This document shows, one piece after another, positions 25,954-34,384 of a stretch of 43,366 bases of DNA (position 1 is the first letter of the stretch; each line of letters opens with the position of its first letter). Position numbers and translations under genes: made by a program. Origin of the DNA: Caldifarciminota bacterium (GTDB lineage: Bacteria; Hydrothermota; Tepidihabitantia; B36-G15); the NCBI GenBank assembly GCA_003645615.1, contig QNBE01000002.1:1-43366 (forward strand), given 5' to 3'. Below the pieces are notes generated by a model. That model made no database searches, had not been told where the DNA came from, and was given only the letters and a program-made list of their open reading frames with translations.

Positions 25954-26618
25954 TCATCCTCCTCTTCCTCCTCCCGATTACTGATTCGATCGCACCAGCC
26001 GATCCGGTTGCCGGAGATGGAAGGTGGCGGATCGGCCTTCTCATTGAGAATCGCTTTCTGCTCAAAGAGCTCTCCGGTAGCAAGCTCTCTCTCTATGGAA
26101 GGGGCTTCCGTTTCTTGGTCTCCGGTTTTGGACTCGGCCCCCTCCAGATCTACCAGCTTAGGATTGCCTACTCTTTCTCTCTTATCGAACCGCTTGATCT
26201 CGGCTATGGTATTGCCACCCATCTCTACCGGTTTGACGATGGCAACTCCCATCTCGGTCTCGGGATCGATCTCGGTCTCGGTTATACCGATGAGCTCATC
26301 ACCGTTCGACTCTCCTCTCTCGATCTCAACCGACCCCGGCTCACCCCAATCGATGAGATCCGCCCGGGATACCACCTCAAGCTCAGGGTAGGAAAGAACC
26401 CCCAATTTCATTTCAAACTCACCCATCGGACCAATTTCAGCATCTACTCCGGATTCACCCTATCCCTCCCCCCGCCCCTCTCGCTCTCCCTCGGTTTTAA
26501 TACCGAACCGAGGGAGCTCTCATTTGGGTTCTCCATTATTACCAGACCGGAGATCTATTACACGGGATCGATCCACTCCACCCTTGGCCTCTCCCACCAG
26601 ATCGGGATCAGGATATGA
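25950..26618 (+). CDS. Small exported beta-barrel-like protein
   Basis: 222 residues from a GTG that overlaps the NfeD stop as GTGA. Residues 1-14 are hydrophobic and followed by SIAPAD, fitting a signal peptide. The body alternates hydrophobic and polar residues with repeated glycine turns (LGYGIATHLYRF, HLGLGIDLGLGYTDE, SFGFSIITRPEIYYTG). It ends in GIRI, as in outer-membrane barrels of about 10-14 strands. No family is recognised. Its stop overlaps the next gene by 4 bases, so the two barrel-like proteins are probably made together. Confidence 0.7.
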   Translation: MIILLFLLPITDSIAPADPVAGDGRWRIGLLIENRFLLKELSGSKLSLYGRGFRFLVSGFGLGPLQIYQLRIAYSFSLIEPLDLGYGIATHLYRFDDGNSHLGLGIDLGLGYTDELITVRLSSLDLNRPRLTPIDEIRPGYHLKLRVGKNPQFHFKLTHRTNFSIYSGFTLSLPPPLSLSLGFNTEPRELSFGFSIITRPEIYYTGSIHSTLGLSHQIGIRI

Positions 26619-28252
26619 GCCTCCTATTCATCTTTCTCACCCTTGAGGAGCTGGAGTTGGAGCGGCCCATCGAGGAGTCCTCCTACCTCACCCAGCTCGA
26701 GTATCTTGCTCAGCATCCGATTGATCCCAACCAGGCCAAGATCGAGGACTGGCTTCTGATCCCTTTCATCTCGCCGGTTGAGGCCTACCGATTGGTTGAA
26801 GGAAAGGGGAGCTATCAGAGCCTTGAGGATCTGAGGCAGGCCGGTCTCGACCGGGACCGGATCGCAATGCTCAGACCTTTTGTCCGGATCGGGAAAGAGA
26901 TCAAAAGGTCCCACTCCGATATCCGGCTCCGTTATCAGCTCTTCAATCCAGAATCCTTATCCGATTCTCGACTCTATACCCGAACCCAGTTCCAAGGCGA
27001 GAAAATCCGGCTCTTCCTCACCACGGAGAAGGATCCCTATGAGCGCTCCTACCTCGACTATCTGGGCGGTGGTATCCTGATCAGGCAGGGAAGACTTACG
27101 GGCGCTATTGGCCGCTATCATCTGGAACTGGGGGAAGGTCTTCTCCTCGGGCCAGAACCATTCGACTTTCTCAGGGACTATGACTTCCAATCGCCCCGGC
27201 GGGGTATCATCCCTTATCCAGGGGTTGGTGAGAATTACGGCCTCTTCGGGGTCGCCCTCTCCTATCGAGGGTTTATCGGCTTCTATTCCAATTATCGGCT
27301 CGATGGATCGGTTCGCAACGATACCATCCGTGGGATTGACTATCAAGGTCTCCATACCGATTCTGCCTCTTTGGCCAATCGGGATCGGCTAAGAGAGGTT
27401 GTCTATGGCCTTGGCTATCAACTCGGTCTCGGAGACGATATTATCGGGATCAAGGGCTATCGGCTCCGATATCGACCCGGGATCTATCCGGAAGATTCCC
27501 TCCCTTTCTATGGCGAGGATTTGAATCTCTGGGCCATCGATCTTCGCCGCTATGGTCACCTGGGTGAGCTCTTCTTCGAAGGCGGTTTCTCGGGCCGAAG
27601 CTTTGGTCTCATCGGCGGTTTTATCGCTCGAATCGGTGAGCTCGGTCTCTCCGGAACCTGGAGCCACTACCCACCAGATTTCTACTCCCCCCATGGTGGG
27701 ATCGTCGAACCGGGAAGGGATCTTCTAACCGCAAATATCGGGCTTATAAGATCCGAGTATCGGATTGGTCTAAGGAGTTGCTATCGATATCGGATCGATG
27801 ATGAGAGCGAGTATTATGATCTGAGGCCATACCTCAACTACCACCTCCCACCATTCCGTTCGGAGTTAGAACTCCGCTATCGATTCGGTTCCATCCCGAG
27901 CTATGAACGGGGAGCTTCCTTCCGATTCACCTATCGGCTCTCTAAGCTAAGGCTGAGGCTCCGGATTGTGGATCGGACCTATCCGGATGAACCCACCGGT
28001 CTCTATGGAGGGGTAGAGATCACCATCTTCCACCGTTATTACCGTCTCACCCTCGGCTACGGCCGATATTCTGCTCCCGGACCTATCTATATCTATCAAC
28101 CCGATCTTCCAGGAAGATTTAATACCTTGGTTCTCTCCGGATCAGGTCAGGAGTATTATCTTATCATCGGACTGAAACCATTAATCGGGATGAAATTCTA
28201 TCTCAAACTATCAAACCGGGTCTTCGGGCTTCAGACCGACCTTACTTTCTAA
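26615..28252 (+). CDS. Helix-hairpin-helix plus outer-membrane barrel-like protein
   Basis: 545 residues. After a short hydrophobic start (MSLLFIFLTLEE) the segment about 30-95 resembles two helix-hairpin-helix units of the ComEA type (PIDPNQAKIEDWLLIPFISP, AYRLVEGKGSYQSLEDLRQA). These normally bind DNA or protein. Residues 100-545 are beta-rich with many Tyr/Arg/Gly strands and end LQTDLTF, typical of an outer-membrane barrel. Similar exported helix-hairpin-helix proteins of unknown role are known from Bacteroidetes-like genomes, stated from memory. It overlaps the preceding gene by 4 bases and converges with the 28242-28685 gene over 11 bases. Confidence 0.75.
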   Translation: MSLLFIFLTLEELELERPIEESSYLTQLEYLAQHPIDPNQAKIEDWLLIPFISPVEAYRLVEGKGSYQSLEDLRQAGLDRDRIAMLRPFVRIGKEIKRSHSDIRLRYQLFNPESLSDSRLYTRTQFQGEKIRLFLTTEKDPYERSYLDYLGGGILIRQGRLTGAIGRYHLELGEGLLLGPEPFDFLRDYDFQSPRRGIIPYPGVGENYGLFGVALSYRGFIGFYSNYRLDGSVRNDTIRGIDYQGLHTDSASLANRDRLREVVYGLGYQLGLGDDIIGIKGYRLRYRPGIYPEDSLPFYGEDLNLWAIDLRRYGHLGELFFEGGFSGRSFGLIGGFIARIGELGLSGTWSHYPPDFYSPHGGIVEPGRDLLTANIGLIRSEYRIGLRSCYRYRIDDESEYYDLRPYLNYHLPPFRSELELRYRFGSIPSYERGASFRFTYRLSKLRLRLRIVDRTYPDEPTGLYGGVEITIFHRYYRLTLGYGRYSAPGPIYIYQPDLPGRFNTLVLSGSGQEYYLIIGLKPLIGMKFYLKLSNRVFGLQTDLTF

Positions 28253-28685
28253 AGTAGAAACGGGCCCCAATCCCACCTTCGAGATCGAAATCGGTCTCGG
28301 GGACCAGATCCATAACCGGATAGAGCTCACCGAAGAAGCCAAACCGTTGATAGATATATTCGATACCGATCCCAAATCGAGCCCCGAGATTGAACTCCCA
28401 CTCCTCCTCCTTGGTCCTCTTCATCTTCAGCCTACCGCCAAGGCCGAGATAGGGGTACCAGTTTGGCTCCTGGATCCACTCCGGAAAATGGAAGAGATAA
28501 TCGGCAACCAGATGGATTCGCTCCCGAGTGAAGGACCAGCCGATGCCAAAGTCGATTGCGTTTATCTCGGTAATCCAGCTTTTGAAACTGAGCCCGGTCG
28601 GTTCTCCCAAGATGATTCCCACCCCGATGGGATAGGCAGTAGTGATGAGGCCAAAGATTAGAATGATGGTAAAGGTTCTCATCAT
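28242..28685 (-). CDS. Small outer-membrane beta-barrel-like protein (DUF3996-like)
   Basis: 147 residues. Residues 1-20 form a signal peptide (MMRTFTIILIFGLITTAYP). The body has eight or so strands (GVGIILGEPTGLSFKSW, AIDFGIGWSF, IHLVADYLFHFPEW, YPYLGLGGRLKM, FNLGARFGIGIEYIY, FGFFGELYPVMDL) and ends GARFYFRK. The early GEPTGLSFK and late RFGIGIEYIY stretches recall the small BAPKO_0422/DUF3996 barrel group, a tentative link. Its start overlaps the dnaN stop, so a surface protein is co-transcribed with replication genes. Confidence 0.7.
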   Translation of the reverse strand: MMRTFTIILIFGLITTAYPIGVGIILGEPTGLSFKSWITEINAIDFGIGWSFTRERIHLVADYLFHFPEWIQEPNWYPYLGLGGRLKMKRTKEEEWEFNLGARFGIGIEYIYQRFGFFGELYPVMDLVPETDFDLEGGIGARFYFRK

Positions 28686-29788
28686 CCCATCCTTACCGGC
28701 ATAAGGAGATAGAAGACCTCGATATCCCCCTTCTCTTCTGGTTCAATCTTCATCGCTGATGCCGGAGAGGTAAAGCCGATCTTGATCCGATCCGAATCGA
28801 TATGTCTGAGGATATCGATCATGAATGAGGCATTAAAACCGATCTTCAGCTCTTCCCCCTCATATTCGGCCTCAATCTCCTCCCGGGCCGCACCAACATT
28901 TGGAGTTGAGATATTCATGTTGATCAGTCCCGGAGCAAGATCAAGATATACTGCCTTAGTGGTGGTATTTGCGAAGAGTGATACCCTCCTTAAGGTCGAC
29001 TCGAAATTCTTCTTGCTCACCTTTAACTCTCCAACAAACTCCTTTGGTATCACCCCCTCATAGGCAGGGAAAGGACCCTGGATCAGTCTGCCGGTGATCT
29101 GGATATCCTCACCCTTGATACCGAAGAGTTTGGGAGAATCACCACTCTCAAGGCCGAAGGTGACCATTCCACTATAACCACTTATGAGATCGAAGGCCTT
29201 GGGTGGTATGATGAGACTGAACTCTGGACCGAACCTTTCCCGTTTCTCAATAAAGCCAAGTTTCACTCCATCGGTGGTAACGATTCTCAGGGCGTCACCT
29301 GAGGATGTGAAGAGTATGCCACTCATCGCACCTTTAGAATAGTCTTTGCTGGCGACAAATGAAACTGCTTTAATCAATTTCCAGAGATCGGGCCAGTTGA
29401 TCTCAAATGAGGCACCATCTGGGAATTTGGGGATCTCAGGATATTCAGCAGGATCGATGGTGGGAAAGGTAAAATTGGATCTAATCCCCAAGACGGTGGC
29501 CACCTGTTCCGCAATCCTCAAGTTGATCCGATCGACCTCGATCTCCTTAGCAATCGCCAATAGTTTTTTGCCTGGCAAAAGAACCTTCTCTTTCTCCCCC
29601 TGAGCGATCTCGGCCGTTAAGGTCTTCTCTATGAAGACATCGAGATCCGAGCCGGCGATGATGACCTTACCCGATTCAATACGGATCAAGATGTTCTGCA
29701 GGATTGAGAAGGCACTCTTCGGTGGAATGAGGGGAATAACCGAATTGAGTGCTGATATCAGCTCGTCACGATCAAAGATAAGTTCCAT
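28682..29788 (-). CDS. dnaN: DNA polymerase III sliding clamp beta
   Basis: 368 residues, normal length. The beta clamp is a ring-forming dimer that tethers the replicase to DNA. Three repeated clamp folds are present. Marks are the N-terminal MELIFDRDELISALNSV, ILIRIESGKVIIAGSDLDVFI, the central FPTIDPAEYPEIP, and the C-terminal YLLMPVRMG, which matches the usual MPMRL end and forms the peptide-binding pocket. AAGGAGG lies 8 bases before the ATG. It follows dnaA after 204 bases holding DnaA-box-like sites. Confidence 0.97.
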   Translation of the reverse strand: MELIFDRDELISALNSVIPLIPPKSAFSILQNILIRIESGKVIIAGSDLDVFIEKTLTAEIAQGEKEKVLLPGKKLLAIAKEIEVDRINLRIAEQVATVLGIRSNFTFPTIDPAEYPEIPKFPDGASFEINWPDLWKLIKAVSFVASKDYSKGAMSGILFTSSGDALRIVTTDGVKLGFIEKRERFGPEFSLIIPPKAFDLISGYSGMVTFGLESGDSPKLFGIKGEDIQITGRLIQGPFPAYEGVIPKEFVGELKVSKKNFESTLRRVSLFANTTTKAVYLDLAPGLINMNISTPNVGAAREEIEAEYEGEELKIGFNASFMIDILRHIDSDRIKIGFTSPASAMKIEPEEKGDIEVFYLLMPVRMG

Positions 29789-29819
29789 ACCCAGACCTCC
29801 TTTTAAACCACACCATCAT

Positions 29820-30011
29820 CATAATAAATATATTTAGATGTTGAAGATGTGCCAGTGGAAAATGTGGAAAAATGAGAAAGGTTTGATTGAGCGTAATTTC
29901 TTTCCCACCCAAGGTAGATTAACTTCTTAAATATTTGTGGATTATTTCTCCTATCGGGAAAACCGGTAACTAATCGACAACCGATCCACAGCCTATCCAC
30001 TCTTTATCCCC
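29820..30011. promoter_or_regulatory. DnaA-box-like sites between dnaA and dnaN (part of probable oriC)
   Basis: AT-rich stretch with DnaA-box-like 9-mers. On the minus strand: TTTTCCACA (29863-29871) and TAATCCACA (29936-29944, one mismatch to TTATCCACA). On the plus strand: CGATCCACA (29982-29990), CTATCCACT (29993-30001) and TTATCCCCA (30003-30011), the last two in the dnaA 3' end. The region could be a second origin part or control dnaN. Confidence 0.5.
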
Positions 30012-31318
30012 AGGATTATCGACTGAATCTTCTGATCGAAGTCATGATCCGATCTTCTCAACTTATCAATCTTCTCACAGGCGTGGATGACTGTGGAATG
30101 GTCCTTACCACCGAAGAAATTACCGATCTCTTTTAGAGAGATACCGAGGAGGAGTCTCATGAGAAACATGGCGATCTGTCGGGCTAAGGCGAGTTCCTGG
30201 ACCCGGGATTGACTCTTAATCTCCTCGGTGGAAAGGGAGAAGTGCTCGGCCACCTTCCTCAGGATCAACTCCTTGGTTACCGTCCTCCCATCCCCGATCA
30301 GATCCTTGAGCACCTCCTTGGCTAAGTCAACATCGATCTCTCGACCGGAGAGGGAGGAGACCGCAAGCAATCTTATCAGGCATCCCTCCAGCTCCCGGAT
30401 ATTAGATTTTACCCGATTGGCGATGTAGTAGGCAACCGACTGGGGGAGCTCAGCCCCTTCCAGTTCTGCCTTCCGATTGAGGATTGCAATTCTCGTCTCA
30501 AGGTCCGGTGCCTGGATATCGACGACAAGTCCACCCTGAAATCTCGATTTTAAGCGCTCTTCCAAGGTTGGGATCTCACGAGGGGGACGATCAGAGGAGA
30601 TGACGATCTGACTACCGGAGTCATAGAGATAGTTGAAGGTATGGAAGATCTCCTCCTGAAGACTCTCCTTGCCGTGGAGAAACTGGATGTCATCGATGAG
30701 GAGAACATCCTTACTCCGGTACTTCTTCTTAAACTTCATCCTGGTATCGGTCTGGATGGCATGAATCAGCTCATTAAAGATATTCTCCGCCGGGGTATAG
30801 TAGACCTTGGCCTTCGATCCAGAGGCGATGATGAAGTTACCGATCGCCTGCATCAGATGGGTCTTACCCAGACCGACACCGCCATAGATGAAGAGAGGGT
30901 TGTAGGCCTCAGCCGGTGCCTCGGCCACAGCCAAGGCCGCGGCATGGGCAAGTTGATTCGACTTCCCCACCACAAAATTCTCAAAGGTATAGCGCTTCTG
31001 AAGTTTGGTCCCATCGTGGGTGATGATTACCGGCTTGACCTTCTTCTTCGGCCTCACCCCTCCAGATTTATGGAGGGGCTTGAAGGCGATGTGAACCTCC
31101 TCCTCCACGGTCGATCGGACGATCGTCTCCAGCATCTCCGAATAATGCTTGGCAATCCAGTCGATGTGGAAGGCGGTTGGAACCTCGACCAGCAGGGTCC
31201 CATCCCTCATCTCAAGGCCTTTGGTGGTAGCAAACCAGGTCCGGAAGCTCTCCGGAGGGATACGGCTCCTGATCCGATCCAAGACCTTCTGCCAGATCGC
31301 TGCGGCCGCCTCTCTCAT
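29993..31318 (-). CDS. dnaA: Chromosomal replication initiator DnaA
   Basis: 441 residues from ATG 31318 (GGTGG 5 bases upstream); a longer TTG frame from 31348 would start in a DnaA box. DnaA binds origin boxes, melts DNA and loads helicase. Domain I is seen in IWQKVLDRIRSRIPPESFRTWF (about 6-27). The AAA+ core starts at YTFENFVVGKSNQLAHAAA, with Walker A GGVGLGKTH, Walker B VLLIDDIQFL and the sensor/arginine-finger region LKSRFQGGL. The C-terminal DNA-binding domain has LARQIAMFLMRLL and the signature GGKDHSTVIHA. Boxes in its own leader suggest autoregulation. Confidence 0.97.
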   Translation of the reverse strand: MREAAAAIWQKVLDRIRSRIPPESFRTWFATTKGLEMRDGTLLVEVPTAFHIDWIAKHYSEMLETIVRSTVEEEVHIAFKPLHKSGGVRPKKKVKPVIITHDGTKLQKRYTFENFVVGKSNQLAHAAALAVAEAPAEAYNPLFIYGGVGLGKTHLMQAIGNFIIASGSKAKVYYTPAENIFNELIHAIQTDTRMKFKKKYRSKDVLLIDDIQFLHGKESLQEEIFHTFNYLYDSGSQIVISSDRPPREIPTLEERLKSRFQGGLVVDIQAPDLETRIAILNRKAELEGAELPQSVAYYIANRVKSNIRELEGCLIRLLAVSSLSGREIDVDLAKEVLKDLIGDGRTVTKELILRKVAEHFSLSTEEIKSQSRVQELALARQIAMFLMRLLLGISLKEIGNFFGGKDHSTVIHACEKIDKLRRSDHDFDQKIQSIILGIKSG

Positions 31319-31338
31319 TTTAACCACCGGAAATTTGA

Positions 31339-31433
31339 GAATCCACAACTATCCACAAAGTTATCCACAATCGGTCCCAAGAAAAAGCTGTTAACCTTCG
31401 CCCTTTTTCTCCGCTCTAACTCATTTTTCCACA
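31339..31433 (+). promoter_or_regulatory. oriC: DnaA box cluster upstream of dnaA (probable oriC core)
   Basis: Four same-orientation DnaA boxes on the plus strand: GAATCCACA (31339-31347), CTATCCACA (31349-31357), the perfect TTATCCACA (31361-31369) and TTTTCCACA (31425-31433). The first three are spaced 10 and 12 bases apart. A T-rich, pyrimidine-rich stretch (31401-31430) lies beside them. The cluster sits in the dnaA leader. Confidence 0.75.
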
Positions 31434-31478
31434 GATCGCATGCCTGGCTCACAATCGACTCCATTTCCCAGGCTGGCT

Positions 31479-31506
31479 ATTTTAGTCAGATTCGTAGATC
31501 CGTCAA
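31479..31506 (-). promoter_or_regulatory. dnaA promoter
   Basis: Minus strand TTGACG (31506-31501), 16-base spacer, TAAAAT (31484-31479). The predicted start near 31472 gives a leader of about 150 bases containing the DnaA boxes, which would allow DnaA to repress its own gene. Confidence 0.6.
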
Positions 31507-31527
31507 GAAGTTGGTTGTAATTTTTTG

Positions 31528-32100
31528 CTAAGGTTTCCAGCCGCTGGCCCGATAGTGGTCGGGATGATCGCGGATTTCCACCTTTTGAAAGCCTCCGAGC
31601 CGGAGGAGTTCGGTCATCCTTAATCCATCCGGGATGAAATCCTCTTTGATCACCCCGCCGATCTTTTGATGAAACCGGTTGATCTCCTCTCTCGATGCGG
31701 AGTGGAGGATATCGATCCTTCCTTCCGGTCTCAGGACCCGGTAGAGCTCTTTAAGTGCCCGCAGCTTATTCCGGAGGTGGGGAAAGACCGCGAAGAGGAT
31801 CGCCCGATCAAAACTCCGGTCGGAAAAGGGGAGAGAAGCTGCATCGGCCTGGATCAGAAGCCGATGGGGAAATTTCTGCTTTGCCCTTTTGAGCATAAGA
31901 TAGGAGAGGTCAATCCCGATGATCGGATTCTCGGTGAGGAATTGAAGAAGGATTCCGGTTCCGGTGCCAACATCAAGGATCGACTCGGCTTTATCGATCT
32001 TAAGCGCTTCGATCAATTCTTTGATCTTCCCGATCTCATCTTCTTCCCGCTCCTCGTCCCATCCCTCAGCCAATCGATCGAAGAACTCCCGATGATTCAT
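31528..32100 (-). CDS. Class I SAM-dependent methyltransferase (Methyltransf_11 type)
   Basis: 190 residues, short for the group. Motif I is ILDVGTGTGILL (about 40-51) with the acidic end of strand 2 at IGIDLS. Motif II is the ADAASLPFSDRSFDRAILF block, and VLRPEGRIDILH is the later strand. The N-terminus (HREFFDRLAEGWDEE) is the usual cap of UbiE-like enzymes. The substrate is unknown. The start overlaps the permease stop by 4 bases, so it is the last gene of the metal-uptake operon. It may modify a metal chelator or simply share expression. Confidence 0.88.
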   Translation of the reverse strand: MNHREFFDRLAEGWDEEREEDEIGKIKELIEALKIDKAESILDVGTGTGILLQFLTENPIIGIDLSYLMLKRAKQKFPHRLLIQADAASLPFSDRSFDRAILFAVFPHLRNKLRALKELYRVLRPEGRIDILHSASREEINRFHQKIGGVIKEDFIPDGLRMTELLRLGGFQKVEIRDHPDHYRASGWKP

Positions 32101-32906
32101 CGCTTGGGCGAGAAGATGAGGGCGATACCGAAGATAACCGATGAGGTGATGATGATCACCGCACCGGTGGGGGTATTGAAGAGGTAGGAGAAGAGTAGGC
32201 CAAAGAGGCAGGAGATGACACCAAAAAGGCCGGAGAGAAAAAACATCTGCTTCAGATCATAGGTGAGCTGGTAGGCGGCAGAAGGGGGGTTTATGATTAG
32301 TGAGAAGATGAGAAGGCCGCCAATCGTATTTAAGGAGAGGGCGACCGTAAGGCCGGCAAGTGTGATCAGGAGATAGAAGATCGACCGTTCCGGGATACCT
32401 ACCGATCGGGCAATCTCGCGATGGAAGAGGACCGCCATGATCTCCTTGAAGAAGAGGATGAGGATGAGAAGGATAACCAGGACGATGATAAGGAGGGAGA
32501 GGAGGTCCGAATCGGAGAGGAGGAGGATATTCCCCCAGATAAAATTGAGTGCCTCGGTCTTTGGTCCGTGGAGTAGTCCCATCCCCAAGAAGGCAATACC
32601 GAGTAGAATAGAGAAGATGATGCCGAGGGAGATGTTGGGATCGAGATCGGCCCGTTCTGCAACTGGCCCGATCAGGCCGGAGGCGATGAGGGCGAAGAGG
32701 ATCGCCATTAAGAGCGGATTGAGACCGAAGAGGAGGCCGGTGATTGCACCGGCAAAGGCGGCATGGGACATCGCCACACCCACGAACGGAATCCGGGCTA
32801 AGATGATCCAGACGCCGATCATCCCACAGCCAAGGCCGCCCAGGATCGAGGCGAAGATTGCCCGGAGCAAAAATTTATAATGGAAGATCGTGATCGGGAA
32901 TCCCAT
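32097..32906 (-). CDS. Metal ABC transporter permease (ABC-3/ZnuB family)
   Basis: 269 residues from ATG 32906 (MGFPITIFHYKFLLRAIFAS). The longer frame from 32954 would overlap the ATPase gene by 80 bases and adds a polar stretch unlike the family. About eight membrane segments are visible. Family marks are GCGMIGVWIILARIPFVGVAMSHAAFAGA near 20-48, GLTVALSLNTIGGLLIFSLIINPPSAAYQL near 195-225, and the last segment TPTGAVIIITSSVIFGIAL. It forms the inner-membrane channel for Zn/Mn/Fe with the neighbouring ATPase and binding protein. Confidence 0.93.
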   Translation of the reverse strand: MGFPITIFHYKFLLRAIFASILGGLGCGMIGVWIILARIPFVGVAMSHAAFAGAITGLLFGLNPLLMAILFALIASGLIGPVAERADLDPNISLGIIFSILLGIAFLGMGLLHGPKTEALNFIWGNILLLSDSDLLSLLIIVLVILLILILFFKEIMAVLFHREIARSVGIPERSIFYLLITLAGLTVALSLNTIGGLLIFSLIINPPSAAYQLTYDLKQMFFLSGLFGVISCLFGLLFSYLFNTPTGAVIIITSSVIFGIALIFSPKR

Positions 32907-33630
32907 AGAGATCACCGATTCGGTTTCGTTGGAGGGCCCGCCCCCGTGGGCCATCGAAGGTGATCTTTCCCCTTTTCATCAGGAGGAGACGGGAAGAGGA
33001 TGGTGGGATATGGGAGAGGATATGGGTGACGAAGACGATGGTGATCGACCTTTCGAGATAGATCTGCTCGATCAGATCGAGGAGCTCATACTGGGCCCGA
33101 AGATCAAGATTTGAGGTCGGTTCATCAAGGAGGAGAATCCTCGGTTCTTGGGCGAGCGCTCTGGCAATCTGAACCTTCTGGAGCTCACCACCGGAGAGGT
33201 GGCCAATCGGCCGTAGGCTAAAGTCTTTGATTCCGGTCAAGGCCATAACCTCATCGACGATATCTTCATCCCGAGATGAGAGGCGGTGGATGAGTCCGAC
33301 CTTGCCGAACCTTCCGATCCGGACCACATCCCGGACACGGATTGGCATCCTGGGATCGAGATTCAAGATCTGAGGCACATAGCCGATCTCCTTTCGAATC
33401 TCGCCAGCACGGGAAGGGGTGAGACGGATCCCAAAGATCCATACCTCCCCTCCCCTTATCCTCCCCAGACCATTTATTGTCGTCAGTAGGGTCGTCTTTC
33501 CCGCCCCGTTGGGACCGAGCACGGTGACAAATTCACCCTCATCGATCTGGAGGTTGATCTTAGTAAGAACCAGATCCTTCTGATAAGCTACCGAGACATC
33601 CTTTAATCTAATGATGGCTGAGGCATTCAT
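32875..33630 (-). CDS. Metal ABC transporter ATP-binding protein (ZnuC-like)
   Basis: 251 residues, normal length. Walker A LGPNGAGKTTLL (about 38-49), Q-loop region YVPQILNLD, signature LSGGELQKVQIARALA (about 145-160), Walker B RILLLDEPTSNLD and H-loop FVTHILSH are all intact, so it should hydrolyse ATP. The QILNLDPRMPIRVRDVV stretch is typical of the Zn/Mn group. It overlaps the binding-protein gene by 23 bases and the permease gene by 32. Confidence 0.95.
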   Translation of the reverse strand: MNASAIIRLKDVSVAYQKDLVLTKINLQIDEGEFVTVLGPNGAGKTTLLTTINGLGRIRGGEVWIFGIRLTPSRAGEIRKEIGYVPQILNLDPRMPIRVRDVVRIGRFGKVGLIHRLSSRDEDIVDEVMALTGIKDFSLRPIGHLSGGELQKVQIARALAQEPRILLLDEPTSNLDLRAQYELLDLIEQIYLERSITIVFVTHILSHIPPSSSRLLLMKRGKITFDGPRGRALQRNRIGDLYGIPDHDLPL

Positions 33631-34384
33631 CCAATCTCTTCATATTCTCGATCAGGGTCTGGGGATAGGATTGATCGATCGGGAAATTGGTCAAAACGAG
33701 GTGGTTGATGCTGGCCGCCTCGGCGATGGGGCGGCCAGCATCGGGTCCACTTTGGAGATTGTCGACAACCAATCTCGCTCCGCTACCACGGGCGAGGTCG
33801 ATGAGTCGGGCGAGCTCCTTGGGGGAGAGATCCTCTGGACGACCATAGGTGGCCACCACATCAAAACCGACCCAGGAGAGGAAAGGGGCCTGATATCGGG
33901 CACAGATTACCTTTACCCCTTTGAACTTTGATCGATCAAACTGCTTAACAATTGAATCGATCCTCGCCCGGTAAGACCTCAGATTGGATTGAAAGAGAGC
34001 GCTATCCTCGGGGAAGGAGAGAGAGAGGATGCGGGTTATCACCTCGGCAGCCCGGAGATGGATCTCGGGAACCATCCAGCTCCCTTTTACGCCCACAGTT
34101 TCGATCCTCACTTCGGGCAGGGCTAAGGCAAGTTTCTTAAGCCAGCCCTCAAATCCGTGATTGAGGATGATCTTGGCGTGGGAGAGTCGATCGATCTCCT
34201 TCGGCTTGAGATCGAAATGTCCAGGACACATCCCGGCCGGAACGATTGTGATTGCCTCCACCCGATCCTTCCCAATCGATTTAACGATCGATCCGATCAT
34301 CGATGTTGTTGCTCCAACCGGATATCCCTCTTCCTTCTGGACACAGGAGATGATGAGAAGAGAGAGAAGTAGAATCCTCACCAT
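33608..34384 (-). CDS. Metal ABC transporter substrate-binding lipoprotein (ZnuA/TroA-like)
   Basis: 258 residues. A short lipoprotein signal ends at LIISC (Cys about 14). The TroA-like fold shows PAGMCPGHFDLKPKEI with one metal His and ILNHGFEGWL with a second. The third His of ZnuA/TroA, usually in an S/H-x-A-F block, seems missing: the equivalent stretch reads ARYQAPFLSWVGFDVVATYG. LVVDNLQSGPDAGRPIAE is the later helix-strand with a possible acidic ligand. The ligand set is therefore unusual, and the metal could be other than zinc, or a metal complex. The start overlaps the TonB receptor stop by 7 bases. Confidence 0.88.
   Translation of the reverse strand: MVRILLLSLLIISCVQKEEGYPVGATTSMIGSIVKSIGKDRVEAITIVPAGMCPGHFDLKPKEIDRLSHAKIILNHGFEGWLKKLALALPEVRIETVGVKGSWMVPEIHLRAAEVITRILSLSFPEDSALFQSNLRSYRARIDSIVKQFDRSKFKGVKVICARYQAPFLSWVGFDVVATYGRPEDLSPKELARLIDLARGSGARLVVDNLQSGPDAGRPIAEAASINHLVLTNFPIDQSYPQTLIENMKRLDECLSHH

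Noticed and set aside
29803-30000. 65-codon open frame between dnaA and dnaN
   Set aside because: It overlaps the DnaA-box region, has no clear ribosome site and no recognisable sequence.
31319-31348. Longer DnaA from a TTG at 31348
   Set aside because: It begins inside a DnaA box and adds residues not seen in the family; ATG 31318 fits domain I.
32907-32954. 16-residue extension of the metal permease from 32954
   Set aside because: Polar residues before the first membrane segment and a deep overlap with the ATPase gene; ATG 32906 fits the family.
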